Positions 32,004 to 41,226 of a stretch of DNA of 64,000 nucleotides are shown piece after piece. The notes under the pieces are model-generated. The model saw only the letters and a program-made list of their open reading frames with translations, ran no database searches and was not told the origin of the DNA. The number at the start of each line of letters is the position of its first letter. Position 1 is the first letter of the stretch. The stretch spans positions 7,479,001 to 7,543,000 of the forward strand of contig NZ_AP026867.1 in assembly GCF_026000115.1 (NCBI RefSeq), read 5' to 3'. The stretch comes from Aureispira anguillae. Its GTDB lineage: Bacteria; Bacteroidota; Bacteroidia; Chitinophagales; Saprospiraceae. A program made the translations under genes and the position numbers.

Positions 32004-34397
32004 TTATCGAGTAATTTGCACTTTTTGAGTGCTTGTATGCTGTGCTGTCTGAACCTTTAAGATATAAATGCCTGCGGGTAAATTTTGTATGTCCAATGTA
32101 GCATTAGACTGTTTAGGAGTATTCGCAACAACGATCTGACCAGCTAAATTATAGAGTGAAAGTTGTTGAAGTTGGTCATTGGTCTGAACTTGAATTTTGG
32201 TTTTAGCAGGATTAGGAAATACATTGACATAATGATCCGTTGCCTGCAATTGATCCGTTGGCGTAATGAGCGTAACAAGAATGCCTGTAGGAGGGGTAGA
32301 GGCAGCGCTTTCGGTTTCTATATTACTAATCATTCGAACATCAGAGATTACCAAATCAAGACGTTGCGTTGTTGCTTTTTTGAGAATATCATCTTTGATG
32401 GTTAGGTTGAAGCTGCCAATTTGACCCATGCCATCTCTATTGGTTTGATCTGTTCTAACAACAGCAACATCAATTTTTCCTTGATAATAAAAATCTTTTT
32501 GAACCGAAATCATATCCGAATGAATGGTTCCTAACCAAGAAGTATTAAAATCTACAAATACAGAGTTCGTATCTACCATGGTTTCATCATAGTTGATCGT
32601 AAAGGCAATCCCATAGATGCTATCTGCCAAAATCGTTGAGTCGCCTAACATAATAGGAACTTGGAGCATTTGTCCTGCTAATCCCGTTTCATGTTCTACA
32701 TAAAAAGGAATGGCATTGGAAGAGGAGGAACTGCCATTTTTAGCATGGATTTGCCCCCAATTAAGTACAATGGCCATGGTATCATTATCATCCACAAGAC
32801 CATCTCCATTGGTATCAGAATGTTTGTAATTAGTTCCTGTAACAGGAGTACTATTTACAAAATTGAGTGCAGGCTCACAGTCGTAATCAATCCCTGCATT
32901 GGGGCGAATGGGCCCCGTTTGACCATACCCCAAACCCAAAGGCAATAAATCAAAATGATTGACGATCTTGTTGGTGTCTGCATCTCCTGCCCAAACGCAA
33001 GAAGTTGTTGTAACATCCACCCAAACGGAATCTATGGTTGGTCCATTGTTGACTGAGAGATAAGCCCAAAAAGATTCTTGTACTTGAATCGTAGAGCCTG
33101 CGGTATATAGCAATAAATTCTGAATGCTATCGATGCTCAAGGTACCATAGGTCGTTGTGGTTGGCGATACGGTATTAATTAGGCTATTGGGATCATAGGC
33201 ACAAATACTGAGTATCGAATCCGCTGCAATAACTGCCTGTACCGAGTCTGGTATACAATTGTCATAATGCTTAATGGCAAAACCAAAGTATTGACCTCCA
33301 GCAGCAAGAGGGGAGCAGTTATTGTCTACTATACTAACGGTAAATTCTTGGATCAGTGGAATCGATTTTGGCCAAGTAAAACTAGCAGTAGCAGGGTTGG
33401 TTCCTGAGCTAGTAAACGAGCCTCCAATCGCAGCTATATCACTGCTAAATGTTAACGTATCATTGGGATGAGTGGTATCGGTTGCCACAATATCAAAGCT
33501 TAGTTGGCTTGGGTCGGTCACGTGAAAAACATTATCTTCTAAATAGCCTCCTTGCACATTAGAAACGGTAAAGTCAGGATTATTATTTGCGCCATTAAAT
33601 ACAACAACATAGATGTCTTTGTTGGCGGATGAAATTAATACGCCATTTCTATATTCTTCTACTTGTAATCCCACAATAAAAGAACCTTGTATATTGGCGG
33701 TAAAGGTTAACTTTCCCGTTTGAGGATCAAAGGTAGTTGGGCTGTTCATCCCCAAAGGATTGCTGACGGCATAACCTGGAGAATAGGATAGAGGAATGGC
33801 ACCACTGGACAAAGGGTTGCTAAGGCTAAATACCAAAGAATCTCCATCTAAATCATAGGCATGACTATAGTAAGATTGCGTTTGACCTAAAAAGGCATAA
33901 ACGTACCCTGTTCCTGTGAATTTTGCAGCATTATTGTACTGTGAGCTATTGTCAAGAGATGTATAGACATAGTTGGAAGAACTAGAAGTGGCTAGATTAA
34001 CAATGGATGCACCTCTACAGCAGTTGGTATAAGAAAAAATCCAATCGGAGCAAGAGACAATATTAATGGTATCGGAGTAGAGGACTCGATAAGTGCCATA
34101 ACCGCCAGTTAAACAGGGACTCGTTCCTCCAGGACAAACGGGGGTAATATCAATTAGGGCAGTTTGGGGTAGACTGATATTTTGAGAGATAGCACAGGAG
34201 GTAGAGGCTATATTGATAGAGGCTGAGGACGTCGGGGCTATTGCGCCACAATCTTGAAAGAGTTCGAGCTCAATAATATATTGATTGTTTCCTATGCATT
34301 GATAGGTGATTTCTGCACCATAGACATGGGTTGCATTGGCATGATGTATACCCAGAAGTAAGGTAAAAAAACATAGTATAAGTTGGTGGAGTGTCAT
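32004..34397 (-). CDS. Large surface/secreted protein with type IX sorting domain
   Basis: A protein of about 797 residues. I use the ATG at 34397 (MTLHQLILCFFTLLLGIHHANA, signal peptide); the ATG at 34427 adds ten residues before the signal. The mature N-terminus (THVYGAEITYQCIGNNQYIIELELFQDCG) is a domain often seen in gliding-associated surface proteins. The middle contains Ig-like beta domains. A dockerin-like DTNGDGLVDDNDT pair with GDADTNKIVNHFDLLPLG follows. The end has the Por secretion sorting domain (VFPNPAKTKIQV..GIYILKV, about 725-797). It should be exported by Sec and then by the type IX system to the surface. Confidence 0.9.
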   Translation of the reverse strand: MTLHQLILCFFTLLLGIHHANATHVYGAEITYQCIGNNQYIIELELFQDCGAIAPTSSASINIASTSCAISQNISLPQTALIDITPVCPGGTSPCLTGGYGTYRVLYSDTINIVSCSDWIFSYTNCCRGASIVNLATSSSSNYVYTSLDNSSQYNNAAKFTGTGYVYAFLGQTQSYYSHAYDLDGDSLVFSLSNPLSSGAIPLSYSPGYAVSNPLGMNSPTTFDPQTGKLTFTANIQGSFIVGLQVEEYRNGVLISSANKDIYVVVFNGANNNPDFTVSNVQGGYLEDNVFHVTDPSQLSFDIVATDTTHPNDTLTFSSDIAAIGGSFTSSGTNPATASFTWPKSIPLIQEFTVSIVDNNCSPLAAGGQYFGFAIKHYDNCIPDSVQAVIAADSILSICAYDPNSLINTVSPTTTTYGTLSIDSIQNLLLYTAGSTIQVQESFWAYLSVNNGPTIDSVWVDVTTTSCVWAGDADTNKIVNHFDLLPLGLGYGQTGPIRPNAGIDYDCEPALNFVNSTPVTGTNYKHSDTNGDGLVDDNDTMAIVLNWGQIHAKNGSSSSSNAIPFYVEHETGLAGQMLQVPIMLGDSTILADSIYGIAFTINYDETMVDTNSVFVDFNTSWLGTIHSDMISVQKDFYYQGKIDVAVVRTDQTNRDGMGQIGSFNLTIKDDILKKATTQRLDLVISDVRMISNIETESAASTPPTGILVTLITPTDQLQATDHYVNVFPNPAKTKIQVQTNDQLQQLSLYNLAGQIVVANTPKQSNATLDIQNLPAGIYILKVQTAQHTSTQKVQITR

Positions 34398-34634
34398 AAT
34401 TATTTTATTTAGTGTTGGAGGATACATTATTTAGATATTATTAGGTTTTAATTGAAGGACTTTAAGGTGTTTATGGATGATCTATTTTGATAATACAAAC
34501 ATAGGGCATTTGGTTTTTCTAAAAAAGTACTTTTTTATGCTAAAATAATATTTGAATAATCCTATTTAATCTTATATTTGTTGAAAATCAGTTGTTTAAA
34601 ATTTTATTTTGAATAAATTATAATTATTTTTGTT

Positions 34635-36092
34635 TTGAATAGAAGTAAACTAATAACCGTTTTAAGCCAATTATCTACTCGGAATCTAGCGAATTTCAAA
34701 GAATACGTGCACAGTCCTTTTTTTAATAAGCACAAAGCCACGACTACCTTATTAGATTGTTTGTTGGAGTATGGTGTTGATTTTCAAGAAACTGGTATTG
34801 ATAAGCGAAAGATTTTTAGTGTTGTATTTCCTAAGCTGGCATTTAACGAAGTAAAATTTAATTATGTCGTTTCTAAATTATTGGAGCTATTGAGTAATTT
34901 TTTGGCTTATCAGGAATATGAGCAAAATGAATTTAGAAAAAAATATTATGCGCTAAAAGCTGTTCATCAATTAGGAGTCCCCAAACAAGCGGCTAGTCAT
35001 ATTAGGCAACACCGATTATTGCAAGAACACTATCCTTTTCAGACCGCTAATTTGTACTATGAAAAATATCTTTATTATGAAATGCTCAATCAAATTCATT
35101 TAGATAAAAATCAGCGTTTGTACGATGAAAATTTGCAATTACAGAACGACCAATTAGATGCTTTCTATTTTGCTCAAAAGTTAAAAATGGCTTGCGATAT
35201 GTTGAGTAGAAACATCGTTATTCAGGCTAATTATAAAGTAAGTTATATTGAACAATTATTGGTTGAGGTAAAGCAAGGGAGTTTTGAATTAGAAAAACAT
35301 CCTATTGTACATATTTATTATCAAATTTTGCAAACATTACGAGACAGTAAGGATGCAGATTATCAGGCGTTAAAAGTCTTGGTTGAGCGGTATGCTACGT
35401 TTTTTTTACCAGAAGAATTACTATTGATTTATGATTATGCCGAAAACTTTTGCATTCGAAAAATTAACAATGGGGCGACTCGTTATTACAATGAGTTTTT
35501 GAATATTTACAAGCAAAAGTTAGCCAAAAAATTGCTTTTTGAAGAAGGTTATCTATCCGAAAGCGATTACAAGAATATTGTAACGGCTGGCGTGCGCACC
35601 AAAGATTATGCTTGGACAGAGCAATTTATTCATACCAACAAACGAAAACTACGCTCCGAGGTGCAAGAAAATGCCTTTAATTATAATCTAGCCGTTTTTT
35701 ATTACGCTACCAAGCAATATACAAAGGCCTTGCAATTATTGATGACCATTAGTGTTACTGATATATCGTATGGAGTAGGAGCTAAAACCGTACAACTTCA
35801 AAGTTATTATGAATTACAAGAGTTTGAGCCATTGATTAATTTGATCGATACCTTTAGATTATATGTAATGCGGCACAAAACACAGTCTGATTATCGAAAA
35901 AAGGCAACCTTAAATATGTTAAGAATTGTCAAAAAAGCAGCAAAGTTAAAGGAAAAGTCAACTTTTTTATCCCAAAACAAGTTAGACAAGGAATACACTA
36001 AGTTAAAAGATTTATATACCCAAACAACTCCTTTATCTAATGCAGATTGGATCAAAGAAATTATAGAAGAACTAGTGCCGTCTGGTTCTTGA
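34635..36092 (+). CDS. Helical-repeat cytoplasmic protein, unknown function
   Basis: A 485-residue, all-helical protein, MNRSKLITVLSQLSTRNLANFKEYVHSPFFNKH at the start. The N-terminal L-xx-LSxxxLxxFxxYxxSPFFN motif recurs in a family of unknown function seen in Saprospiraceae-like genomes. The rest looks like TPR/HAT-type helix pairs. The start codon is TTG (34635); no ATG is available nearby, but the N-terminal motif supports it. The next gene starts 26 bp later and encodes a membrane protein; the two may be co-transcribed. Confidence 0.7.
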   Translation: MNRSKLITVLSQLSTRNLANFKEYVHSPFFNKHKATTTLLDCLLEYGVDFQETGIDKRKIFSVVFPKLAFNEVKFNYVVSKLLELLSNFLAYQEYEQNEFRKKYYALKAVHQLGVPKQAASHIRQHRLLQEHYPFQTANLYYEKYLYYEMLNQIHLDKNQRLYDENLQLQNDQLDAFYFAQKLKMACDMLSRNIVIQANYKVSYIEQLLVEVKQGSFELEKHPIVHIYYQILQTLRDSKDADYQALKVLVERYATFFLPEELLLIYDYAENFCIRKINNGATRYYNEFLNIYKQKLAKKLLFEEGYLSESDYKNIVTAGVRTKDYAWTEQFIHTNKRKLRSEVQENAFNYNLAVFYYATKQYTKALQLLMTISVTDISYGVGAKTVQLQSYYELQEFEPLINLIDTFRLYVMRHKTQSDYRKKATLNMLRIVKKAAKLKEKSTFLSQNKLDKEYTKLKDLYTQTTPLSNADWIKEIIEELVPSGS

Positions 36093-36117
36093 TTGTTCAC
36101 GAAACATATTCTTATTC

Positions 36118-36576
36118 ATGCGGTACTTGTTGCACTTTTTTCTTCTTCTTTATTGTACCAGTTTCTTTTTTCCTTTCGCTAATGGCTGGTTGGGCTATGA
36201 ATTGGAATTTGAGATGTGGAATGATATGCTAAACGACAACATTCCTGATATGAATATAGCGACCATTTGGAGCATCAGGTGGCTTGTGAATGTATTGCTC
36301 TTGGGGATATATTGGCTCAGAATCCCTGAAATACATACTTGGATCAGTCTTCATGCCGATAAAAATTTCTTGAATAAATTGTTGATGGCGCTAATTCTGT
36401 TATTGGTTGCTTATCCCTTTGTGTTTGAAGCAATTCCTTGGAATTGGGGAGGAATACTGTGGGCTAGTACTGCAATCTTGGCTGGAGGAGCTTATCTTAT
36501 TTCCGAAATTCCCGTGCAGCCAGAAGTGTTTTATAGCTTGGAAGAACACTTGGTTGAATTAAAAGAAGAACATTAA
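36118..36576 (+). CDS. Multi-span membrane protein, unknown function
   Basis: A 152-residue protein with four hydrophobic segments (MRYLLHFFLLLYCTSFFFPFANGWLG; WSIRWLVNVLLLGIYWL; LLMALILLLVAYPFVFEAIP; WGGILWASTAILAGGAYLI) and an acidic C-terminal tail (EEHLVELKEEH). Family not recognised. The spacing of 25 bp to the helical-repeat gene suggests a short operon. Confidence 0.7.
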   Translation: MRYLLHFFLLLYCTSFFFPFANGWLGYELEFEMWNDMLNDNIPDMNIATIWSIRWLVNVLLLGIYWLRIPEIHTWISLHADKNFLNKLLMALILLLVAYPFVFEAIPWNWGGILWASTAILAGGAYLISEIPVQPEVFYSLEEHLVELKEEH

Positions 36577-36882
36577 ATCTAGCTTTTAGGGAGTCTTGTA
36601 TGTAATAAATAATTTAACAAGTGAAACTATTTGTTAACACAAATTACCACTTTGGTTGGCAATGTTTAGTTTCATGGTGATCATTTAATTAAAAATGGAG
36701 GCTTTGATTTATAGCGTTTTAGATGTTTTTTACTTGCGGAATATTGCTAAAACATGAATAAAATACATTAAGAGTTAATAACTTGCCTTTAAGTTTTCCT
36801 TGACAAAAAAGTGGAACCAATTGTTTTTTAGAAGGCGTTTTAGGAATGATTTTGAAGTATTAAACTAAAACATCTTCTGATT

Positions 36883-37851
36883 ATGAAAAAGCTTTTTTCT
36901 ATTCCCTCTATTCGAAGAAAACGCTATGATCTAAAAGTAGCTAAATTAGTAATGGCTGCTGCTGCTGATCCCTATCGCCCTTTGGTCGCTCATTTCTTGA
37001 TTACCAAACGCTGCAATTTATCTTGTGGTTATTGTTTTGAATATGACAATGTATCGCCACCGATTCCCTTGGATACGCTCAAAGCACGCATTGACGAATT
37101 TAAGCGGTTGAAAGTGGTTTTTGTTACGCTTAATGGCGGAGAGCCATTGATGCATCCCAATATCGTAGAACTCGTACGCTATATTTATGATGCTGGAATG
37201 GTTCCGATGATGAATTCTAATGGATTTCTATTAAAGCCAGCACTTATACAGCAGCTTAACGATGCAGGGCTCTATGCCATACAGATTTCCTGTGATGGAA
37301 TGAAAAAAAATAAGGTTTCTCGAAAAACCATGGACATTTTGCGCCCCAAGTTGGATTTATTGGCAGAATTAGCTGAATTTAAGGTACGAATCAATACTGT
37401 TTTGGGAGCCTGTCCTCCACAAGAGGCAATAGCAGTAACTCAAATCGTTTTGGATTTAGGATTTGATGCTCAATGTTCTTTGCTTCGAGATGCTAATGGG
37501 GCCGCAATTCCACTCAATAAGGAGAACCAAGACGCTTATTTTGCCATTCGAAAGATGCGTGGTCGGCTTCCTGCTATTTTGAATGATGGTTTCCAATTGC
37601 CTTTAGTGAATGGAGAAGAAAATGATTGGAAATGCCGTTCTGGGGCTCGTTATTTTCACATTGATGAACATGGGCTGGTTCACTTGTGCCAACCTAGAAG
37701 CGGTTTTCCCGCAAAGCATATTAGTGATTATAATAAGGAAACAATCAAAGCCTGTTTTCATATGTACAAATCTTGCTCTAAGCGTTGTGCGCATGCTTAT
37801 GCCCATATCGGCAGTCGGCTAGATACCTTTCGGCACCAAGAAGATTTTTAA
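36883..37851 (+). CDS. Radical SAM enzyme with C-terminal SPASM-like cysteines
   Basis: A 322-residue enzyme. The cluster-binding motif CNLSCGYC at about 45-52 uses the radical SAM CxxxCxxC pattern. VFVTLNGGEPLMHP (GGE motif) and MMNSNGF follow. At the C-terminus are WKCRSGARYFHIDEHGLVHLCQP and CSKRCAHAYAHIG, which give several cysteines for an auxiliary iron-sulfur cluster. The downstream gene at 37926 is a family-2 glycosyltransferase with a 74-bp gap. It may modify a peptide or lipid-linked sugar. No precursor peptide was found beside it. HpnH-like hopanoid enzymes are similar in outline but not identical. Confidence 0.85.
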   Translation: MKKLFSIPSIRRKRYDLKVAKLVMAAAADPYRPLVAHFLITKRCNLSCGYCFEYDNVSPPIPLDTLKARIDEFKRLKVVFVTLNGGEPLMHPNIVELVRYIYDAGMVPMMNSNGFLLKPALIQQLNDAGLYAIQISCDGMKKNKVSRKTMDILRPKLDLLAELAEFKVRINTVLGACPPQEAIAVTQIVLDLGFDAQCSLLRDANGAAIPLNKENQDAYFAIRKMRGRLPAILNDGFQLPLVNGEENDWKCRSGARYFHIDEHGLVHLCQPRSGFPAKHISDYNKETIKACFHMYKSCSKRCAHAYAHIGSRLDTFRHQEDF

Positions 37852-37925
37852 CTACTTAATTGCTTCTTAAATACCATCAAGCGTAACAACAACGCTTCGT
37901 TTTCTCACCACCAATCAAAATCAAA

Positions 37926-38660
37926 ATGAAAGATATAAGCATTATTTTCCCTGCCTACAATGAAGTAGAACGAATTGAACCCACTATTGTATCCTATTAT
38001 GAAGCGCTAGAAGAAATGAACTTTAGCTACGAACTGCTTGTTGTGGATGATGGGTCTACTGACGATACGGTGCTATTGATCCAACAGCTTTGTACTAGAA
38101 TTCCTAACTTGAGACTTATTCAATGCCCAGAAAATAAAGGAAAGGGCGCAGCGGTACGAGTAGGAATGTTAAATGCACTAGGAGAAATTCGGATTATGAC
38201 CGATGCGGATGGCTCTGTAGAGGCTGATCAATTGGATAAGTTGCTTCACCCTATTCTTTTTGAAAAGGCTGATGTGTCTATTGGTTCTCGTTATATAGAG
38301 GGCGCAGTAGTTAGTAATCCCCAGCCTTTGTATCGCCGTTGGTGGAGTCGATTTGCTAATGTTATTATTCAAAAAATACTCTTGCCAGGGATATTGGATA
38401 CGCAGTGTGGTTTTAAGGCATTCAAAGCATCTGTAGCTACTGCTGTTTTTGGAGATACGGCCACAAATGGTTGGTCTTTTGACTTGGAAGCCTTAGCTTT
38501 AGCACAACTAAAAGGTTTTCAAATTCAAGAAATTCCAGTATGTTGGGCTGATGATGCTCGAAGCAAGGGGCATTTGGGACAATTGCCCAAAACCATTGCA
38601 GAATTGTTTCGCATTCGAAAACAAATCAAACATAAACAATTAGCCTTAGAAAAAATCTAA
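37926..38660 (+). CDS. Family-2 glycosyltransferase (polyprenyl-phosphate hexosyltransferase-like)
   Basis: A 244-residue GT-A enzyme: MKDISIIFPAYNEVERI, VVDDGSTDDT (about 40-49), MTDADGSVEADQ (nucleotide/metal site), then SIGSRY and the LDTQCGFKAFKA segment typical of dolichyl-phosphate glucosyl/mannosyltransferases. No C-terminal membrane helices, so it is a soluble or peripheral enzyme. It shares the transcript direction with the radical SAM gene before it. The sugar donor is not determined by sequence. Confidence 0.9.
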   Translation: MKDISIIFPAYNEVERIEPTIVSYYEALEEMNFSYELLVVDDGSTDDTVLLIQQLCTRIPNLRLIQCPENKGKGAAVRVGMLNALGEIRIMTDADGSVEADQLDKLLHPILFEKADVSIGSRYIEGAVVSNPQPLYRRWWSRFANVIIQKILLPGILDTQCGFKAFKASVATAVFGDTATNGWSFDLEALALAQLKGFQIQEIPVCWADDARSKGHLGQLPKTIAELFRIRKQIKHKQLALEKI

Positions 38661-38678
38661 AGAATTGAAATTACAGAA

Positions 38679-38739
38679 TAGACGTTATCCTGAACTGGAG
38701 AACAAGCAGATCCATAAACAAAGTTTGTGATAACGTCTA
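38679..38739. repeat. Inverted repeat before the AraC gene
   Basis: Perfect 11-bp arms TAGACGTTATC (38679-38689) and GATAACGTCTA (38729-38739) lie 21 bp before the start of the AraC-type regulator. It may be a regulatory site or one of the intergenic palindromes. Confidence 0.5.
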
Positions 38740-38760
38740 ATCAATAAATGATTAAAGGGG

Positions 38761-39582
38761 ATGAAGTTTAATACTAAAATAGATGAAACGCTTTTTATTT
38801 CGACGATAGCATCTCAACAAGACGATCAATTTTGTAGGAGGCTAGACGAGGGCTTAAGTGTCATCTGGAATGTAGGAAACGATGCCCAATTTAAAGTTGA
38901 CAATAAGGAAATTAGGATAAAAAAAAATTGTGTTATTTTTTTGACAGAATTTTATAATGTTGATAGCTTTGAATTTCAACAACTGAATGTGATTCAATTT
39001 TCTAGGCAATTTTATTGCGTAGAGAGCAACGATGAGCTGGGCTGTAGAGGCTTGCTTTTTTTTGGAGAACAACATGTGCCTAAAATTATTTTGCCAGCAG
39101 ATACCATCAAGCAGTTTAAGTTATTGTGGGAGGTATTTATGATGGAAATGGAAGAGGAGGATGACTTTAAATTAGAGATGTTGAGAAGTTTACTCAAGCG
39201 ATTTTTGATTTTATGCCTTAGAGTTTATAAAAAGCAAAATAATAACCTACCTACTGATAATAGCAATGTCGCTCTAATTAGAAAATTCAATTATCTTGTT
39301 GAAAAAAACTATAAAACCCATTCAAAGGTATCCGATTACGCCCAATTACTGCACAAGTCCCCCAAAACGCTTTCTAATATCTTTAGTAAGTATATTAATA
39401 GAACACCGCTTCAAATTATTAATGAACGTCGATTTTTAGAGGCAAAGAGAATGCTGTTATACACCGATCAATTGATTTATGAAATAGCTGAAGAACTAAA
39501 TTTTAAAGACGTTCAATCTTTTAGCCACTTTTTTAGTGTTCGAGCGGGAGTTGCTCCTTCCTCTTTTCGAGCGACTTTGTGA
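38761..39582 (+). CDS. AraC-family transcriptional regulator
   Basis: A 273-residue regulator. The N-terminal part (about 1-150) is a cupin-like sensing domain with the turn NKEIRIKKNCVIFL. The C-terminal 100 residues are the double helix-turn-helix of the AraC family (RKFNYLVEKNYKTHSKVSDYAQ.., INRTPLQIINERRFLEAKRMLLYT, IYEIAEELNFKDVQSFSHFFSVRAGVAPSSFR). It stands directly upstream of the redox-repair genes and may regulate them. The 320-bp gap to msrA should carry the target promoter. The effector is unknown. Confidence 0.93.
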   Translation: MKFNTKIDETLFISTIASQQDDQFCRRLDEGLSVIWNVGNDAQFKVDNKEIRIKKNCVIFLTEFYNVDSFEFQQLNVIQFSRQFYCVESNDELGCRGLLFFGEQHVPKIILPADTIKQFKLLWEVFMMEMEEEDDFKLEMLRSLLKRFLILCLRVYKKQNNNLPTDNSNVALIRKFNYLVEKNYKTHSKVSDYAQLLHKSPKTLSNIFSKYINRTPLQIINERRFLEAKRMLLYTDQLIYEIAEELNFKDVQSFSHFFSVRAGVAPSSFRATL

Positions 39583-39909
39583 AAAGTCATTTAAAAGCCC
39601 ATCCAAACGACAACTTCCTTTATCTCTACAACTCCTAGATGGAGTCCTTCTATCTTATTTAAAGAAATAGTTATTTTTTATTGGTGTCGGGAAGAATAAA
39701 CAAATTGTAGGGAATTTTAAAAAAGGATAAAAATGATCTTTTAGACTACCTTTGTAATGTTTTTAGCCTGTCTTTTTGAAAAAATGTTCATTTGTATTTT
39801 GAGGTAAAATTCACAAAACAGCGGGAAGAATACCTAACAAGATAATAGGCACTTCCTCTTATCTTTGTACCAGTAATAATTTTATTTCCTTGGCTAAAAA
39901 ACAAAGAAA
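39583..39909. other. Upstream region of the redox-repair genes
   Basis: About 327 bp without a gene. The element TATCTTTG (39860-39867) is a candidate -7 box 43 bp before the msrA ATG; TACCTTTG at 39747-39754 is a second. No TTG is at the right distance, which again suggests an activator. Confidence 0.4.
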
Positions 39910-40443
39910 ATGAAAAACAAACAAATTGCTACTTTTGGCGGCGGTTGCTTCTGGTGTATAGAAGCAGTTGTTCAACAATTAAAAGGAGTTGAGAAGGTGG
40001 TTTCGGGATATGCTGGTGGTAAGGAGACTACTCCCAATTATCGTTCGGTTTGTTCTGGTCAAACAGGACACGCAGAAGTGGTACAAGTTACCTTTGATGG
40101 AGCAGTGATTTCTTATGAAGATTTGTTATTGATTTTTATGACCAGTCATGACCCAACCACATTAAATAGGCAAGGGGCAGATAAGGGGACGCAATATCGA
40201 TCAATCATTTTATATCACAATGAAGAACAGAAAGCTATTGCAGAAAAAACAATCGATGCGCTTAAGGAGCTTTTTCCAAATCCAATTGTAACTGAATTGG
40301 TAGCATTGGAAAAATTTTATCCTGCGGAATTGTATCATCAAAATTATTACAACAATAATTCCCATGCTGGTTATTGCCAGATTGTTATCAATCCTAAAAT
40401 TAAAAAATTGAAACAGTATTATGCGGAATGGCTAAAGAAATAA
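39910..40443 (+). CDS. msrA: Peptide-methionine (S)-S-oxide reductase
   Basis: A 177-residue enzyme that repairs S-methionine sulfoxide. The active-site motif GGGCFWC is at 10-16 with catalytic Cys 13. YAGG, TGHAEVV and YHQNYYNN follow at their family positions. No signal peptide, so it is cytoplasmic. It begins a group of redox genes: a CPGC thioredoxin-fold protein, selO, a second CPGC protein and msrB. They are separated by repeat-rich gaps of 100-220 bp, so the group need not be one operon. Confidence 0.96.
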   Translation: MKNKQIATFGGGCFWCIEAVVQQLKGVEKVVSGYAGGKETTPNYRSVCSGQTGHAEVVQVTFDGAVISYEDLLLIFMTSHDPTTLNRQGADKGTQYRSIILYHNEEQKAIAEKTIDALKELFPNPIVTELVALEKFYPAELYHQNYYNNNSHAGYCQIVINPKIKKLKQYYAEWLKK

Positions 40444-40626
40444 CAGTGCATTTATTTAGTTGTTGTTTAGTTTTGATTATCAGTGTTGTGTGTAGAAAAA
40501 TACACAAACTATTCTCATGACTCAACTTCCTCATAAGCGATAATGCACTAAAGGAGTAAGTAACACCATAAGCAGCACATAGTCACAGCGAACCAATGGA
40601 GTATTCTCAATATAAACAAGTTAAAA
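40444..40626. repeat. Repeat-bearing gap
   Basis: Contains CTCATAAGCGATAATGCACTA (about 40530) and AATGGAGTATT (about 40595). Both resemble parts of the palindromes at 43557 and 46700. This looks like a decayed member; no left arm is clear. Confidence 0.4.
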
Positions 40627-41127
40627 ATGGCGAACAGAACAAATAAATATGGGCTAGAAGGTAATCAAGCTCCTGAATTAAGTGTTCCAAGGTGGATCAA
40701 TGAAAAGGGAGAAGAATCCGACTCAATATTCTTAGCAGATTATGAAGGAAAATTTAAAATTATTTATTGTTTTCAGGCTTGGTGCCCAGGCTGTCACAGT
40801 CAAGGTTTACCTGCATTAAAAAAAATGGTAGAAGCACTAAAAGAGAATGATAAGGTAGCTTTTATAGCGATTCAAACTGTCTTTGAAGGGCAGCATGAAA
40901 ATACATTTGCAAAAGTAAAAGAGATTCAAAAACAATATGAGTTAGCAATCCCTTTTGGGCATGATGTAGGAACAGAAGCAACACAAAATATTTCTTCAAC
41001 CATGTATCACTATCGAACAGGAGGGACACCTTGGTTTATTCTAATTGATCAAAAAGGAAGGGTCATTTTTAATGATTTTCATCTGAATACAGAAAAAGCA
41101 ATTGAATTTTTAAAGACAATTTGCTAG
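40627..41127 (+). CDS. Thioredoxin-fold protein with CPGC motif
   Basis: A 166-residue cytoplasmic protein of the TlpA/AhpC-TSA (redoxin) group. YCFQAWCPGCHSQGLPALKKM contains the CxxC redox site, and the cis-Pro loop is GGTPWFILIDQKGRVIF. No signal peptide. Neighbours are msrA and selO, so it probably serves as an electron donor or peroxidatic partner in the repair of oxidised thiols. It resembles the second CPGC protein at 42986 (161 residues), probably by an old duplication. Confidence 0.85.
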   Translation: MANRTNKYGLEGNQAPELSVPRWINEKGEESDSIFLADYEGKFKIIYCFQAWCPGCHSQGLPALKKMVEALKENDKVAFIAIQTVFEGQHENTFAKVKEIQKQYELAIPFGHDVGTEATQNISSTMYHYRTGGTPWFILIDQKGRVIFNDFHLNTEKAIEFLKTIC

Positions 41128-41226
41128 AGATAAACTATTTTGCCCCTAGTAGATCGATTGTAGTGAAGGTGATTTCCTGCAACGAGCAATCGCTCAATCT
41201 CTAATTAAAGATTTTAACATAGACCA

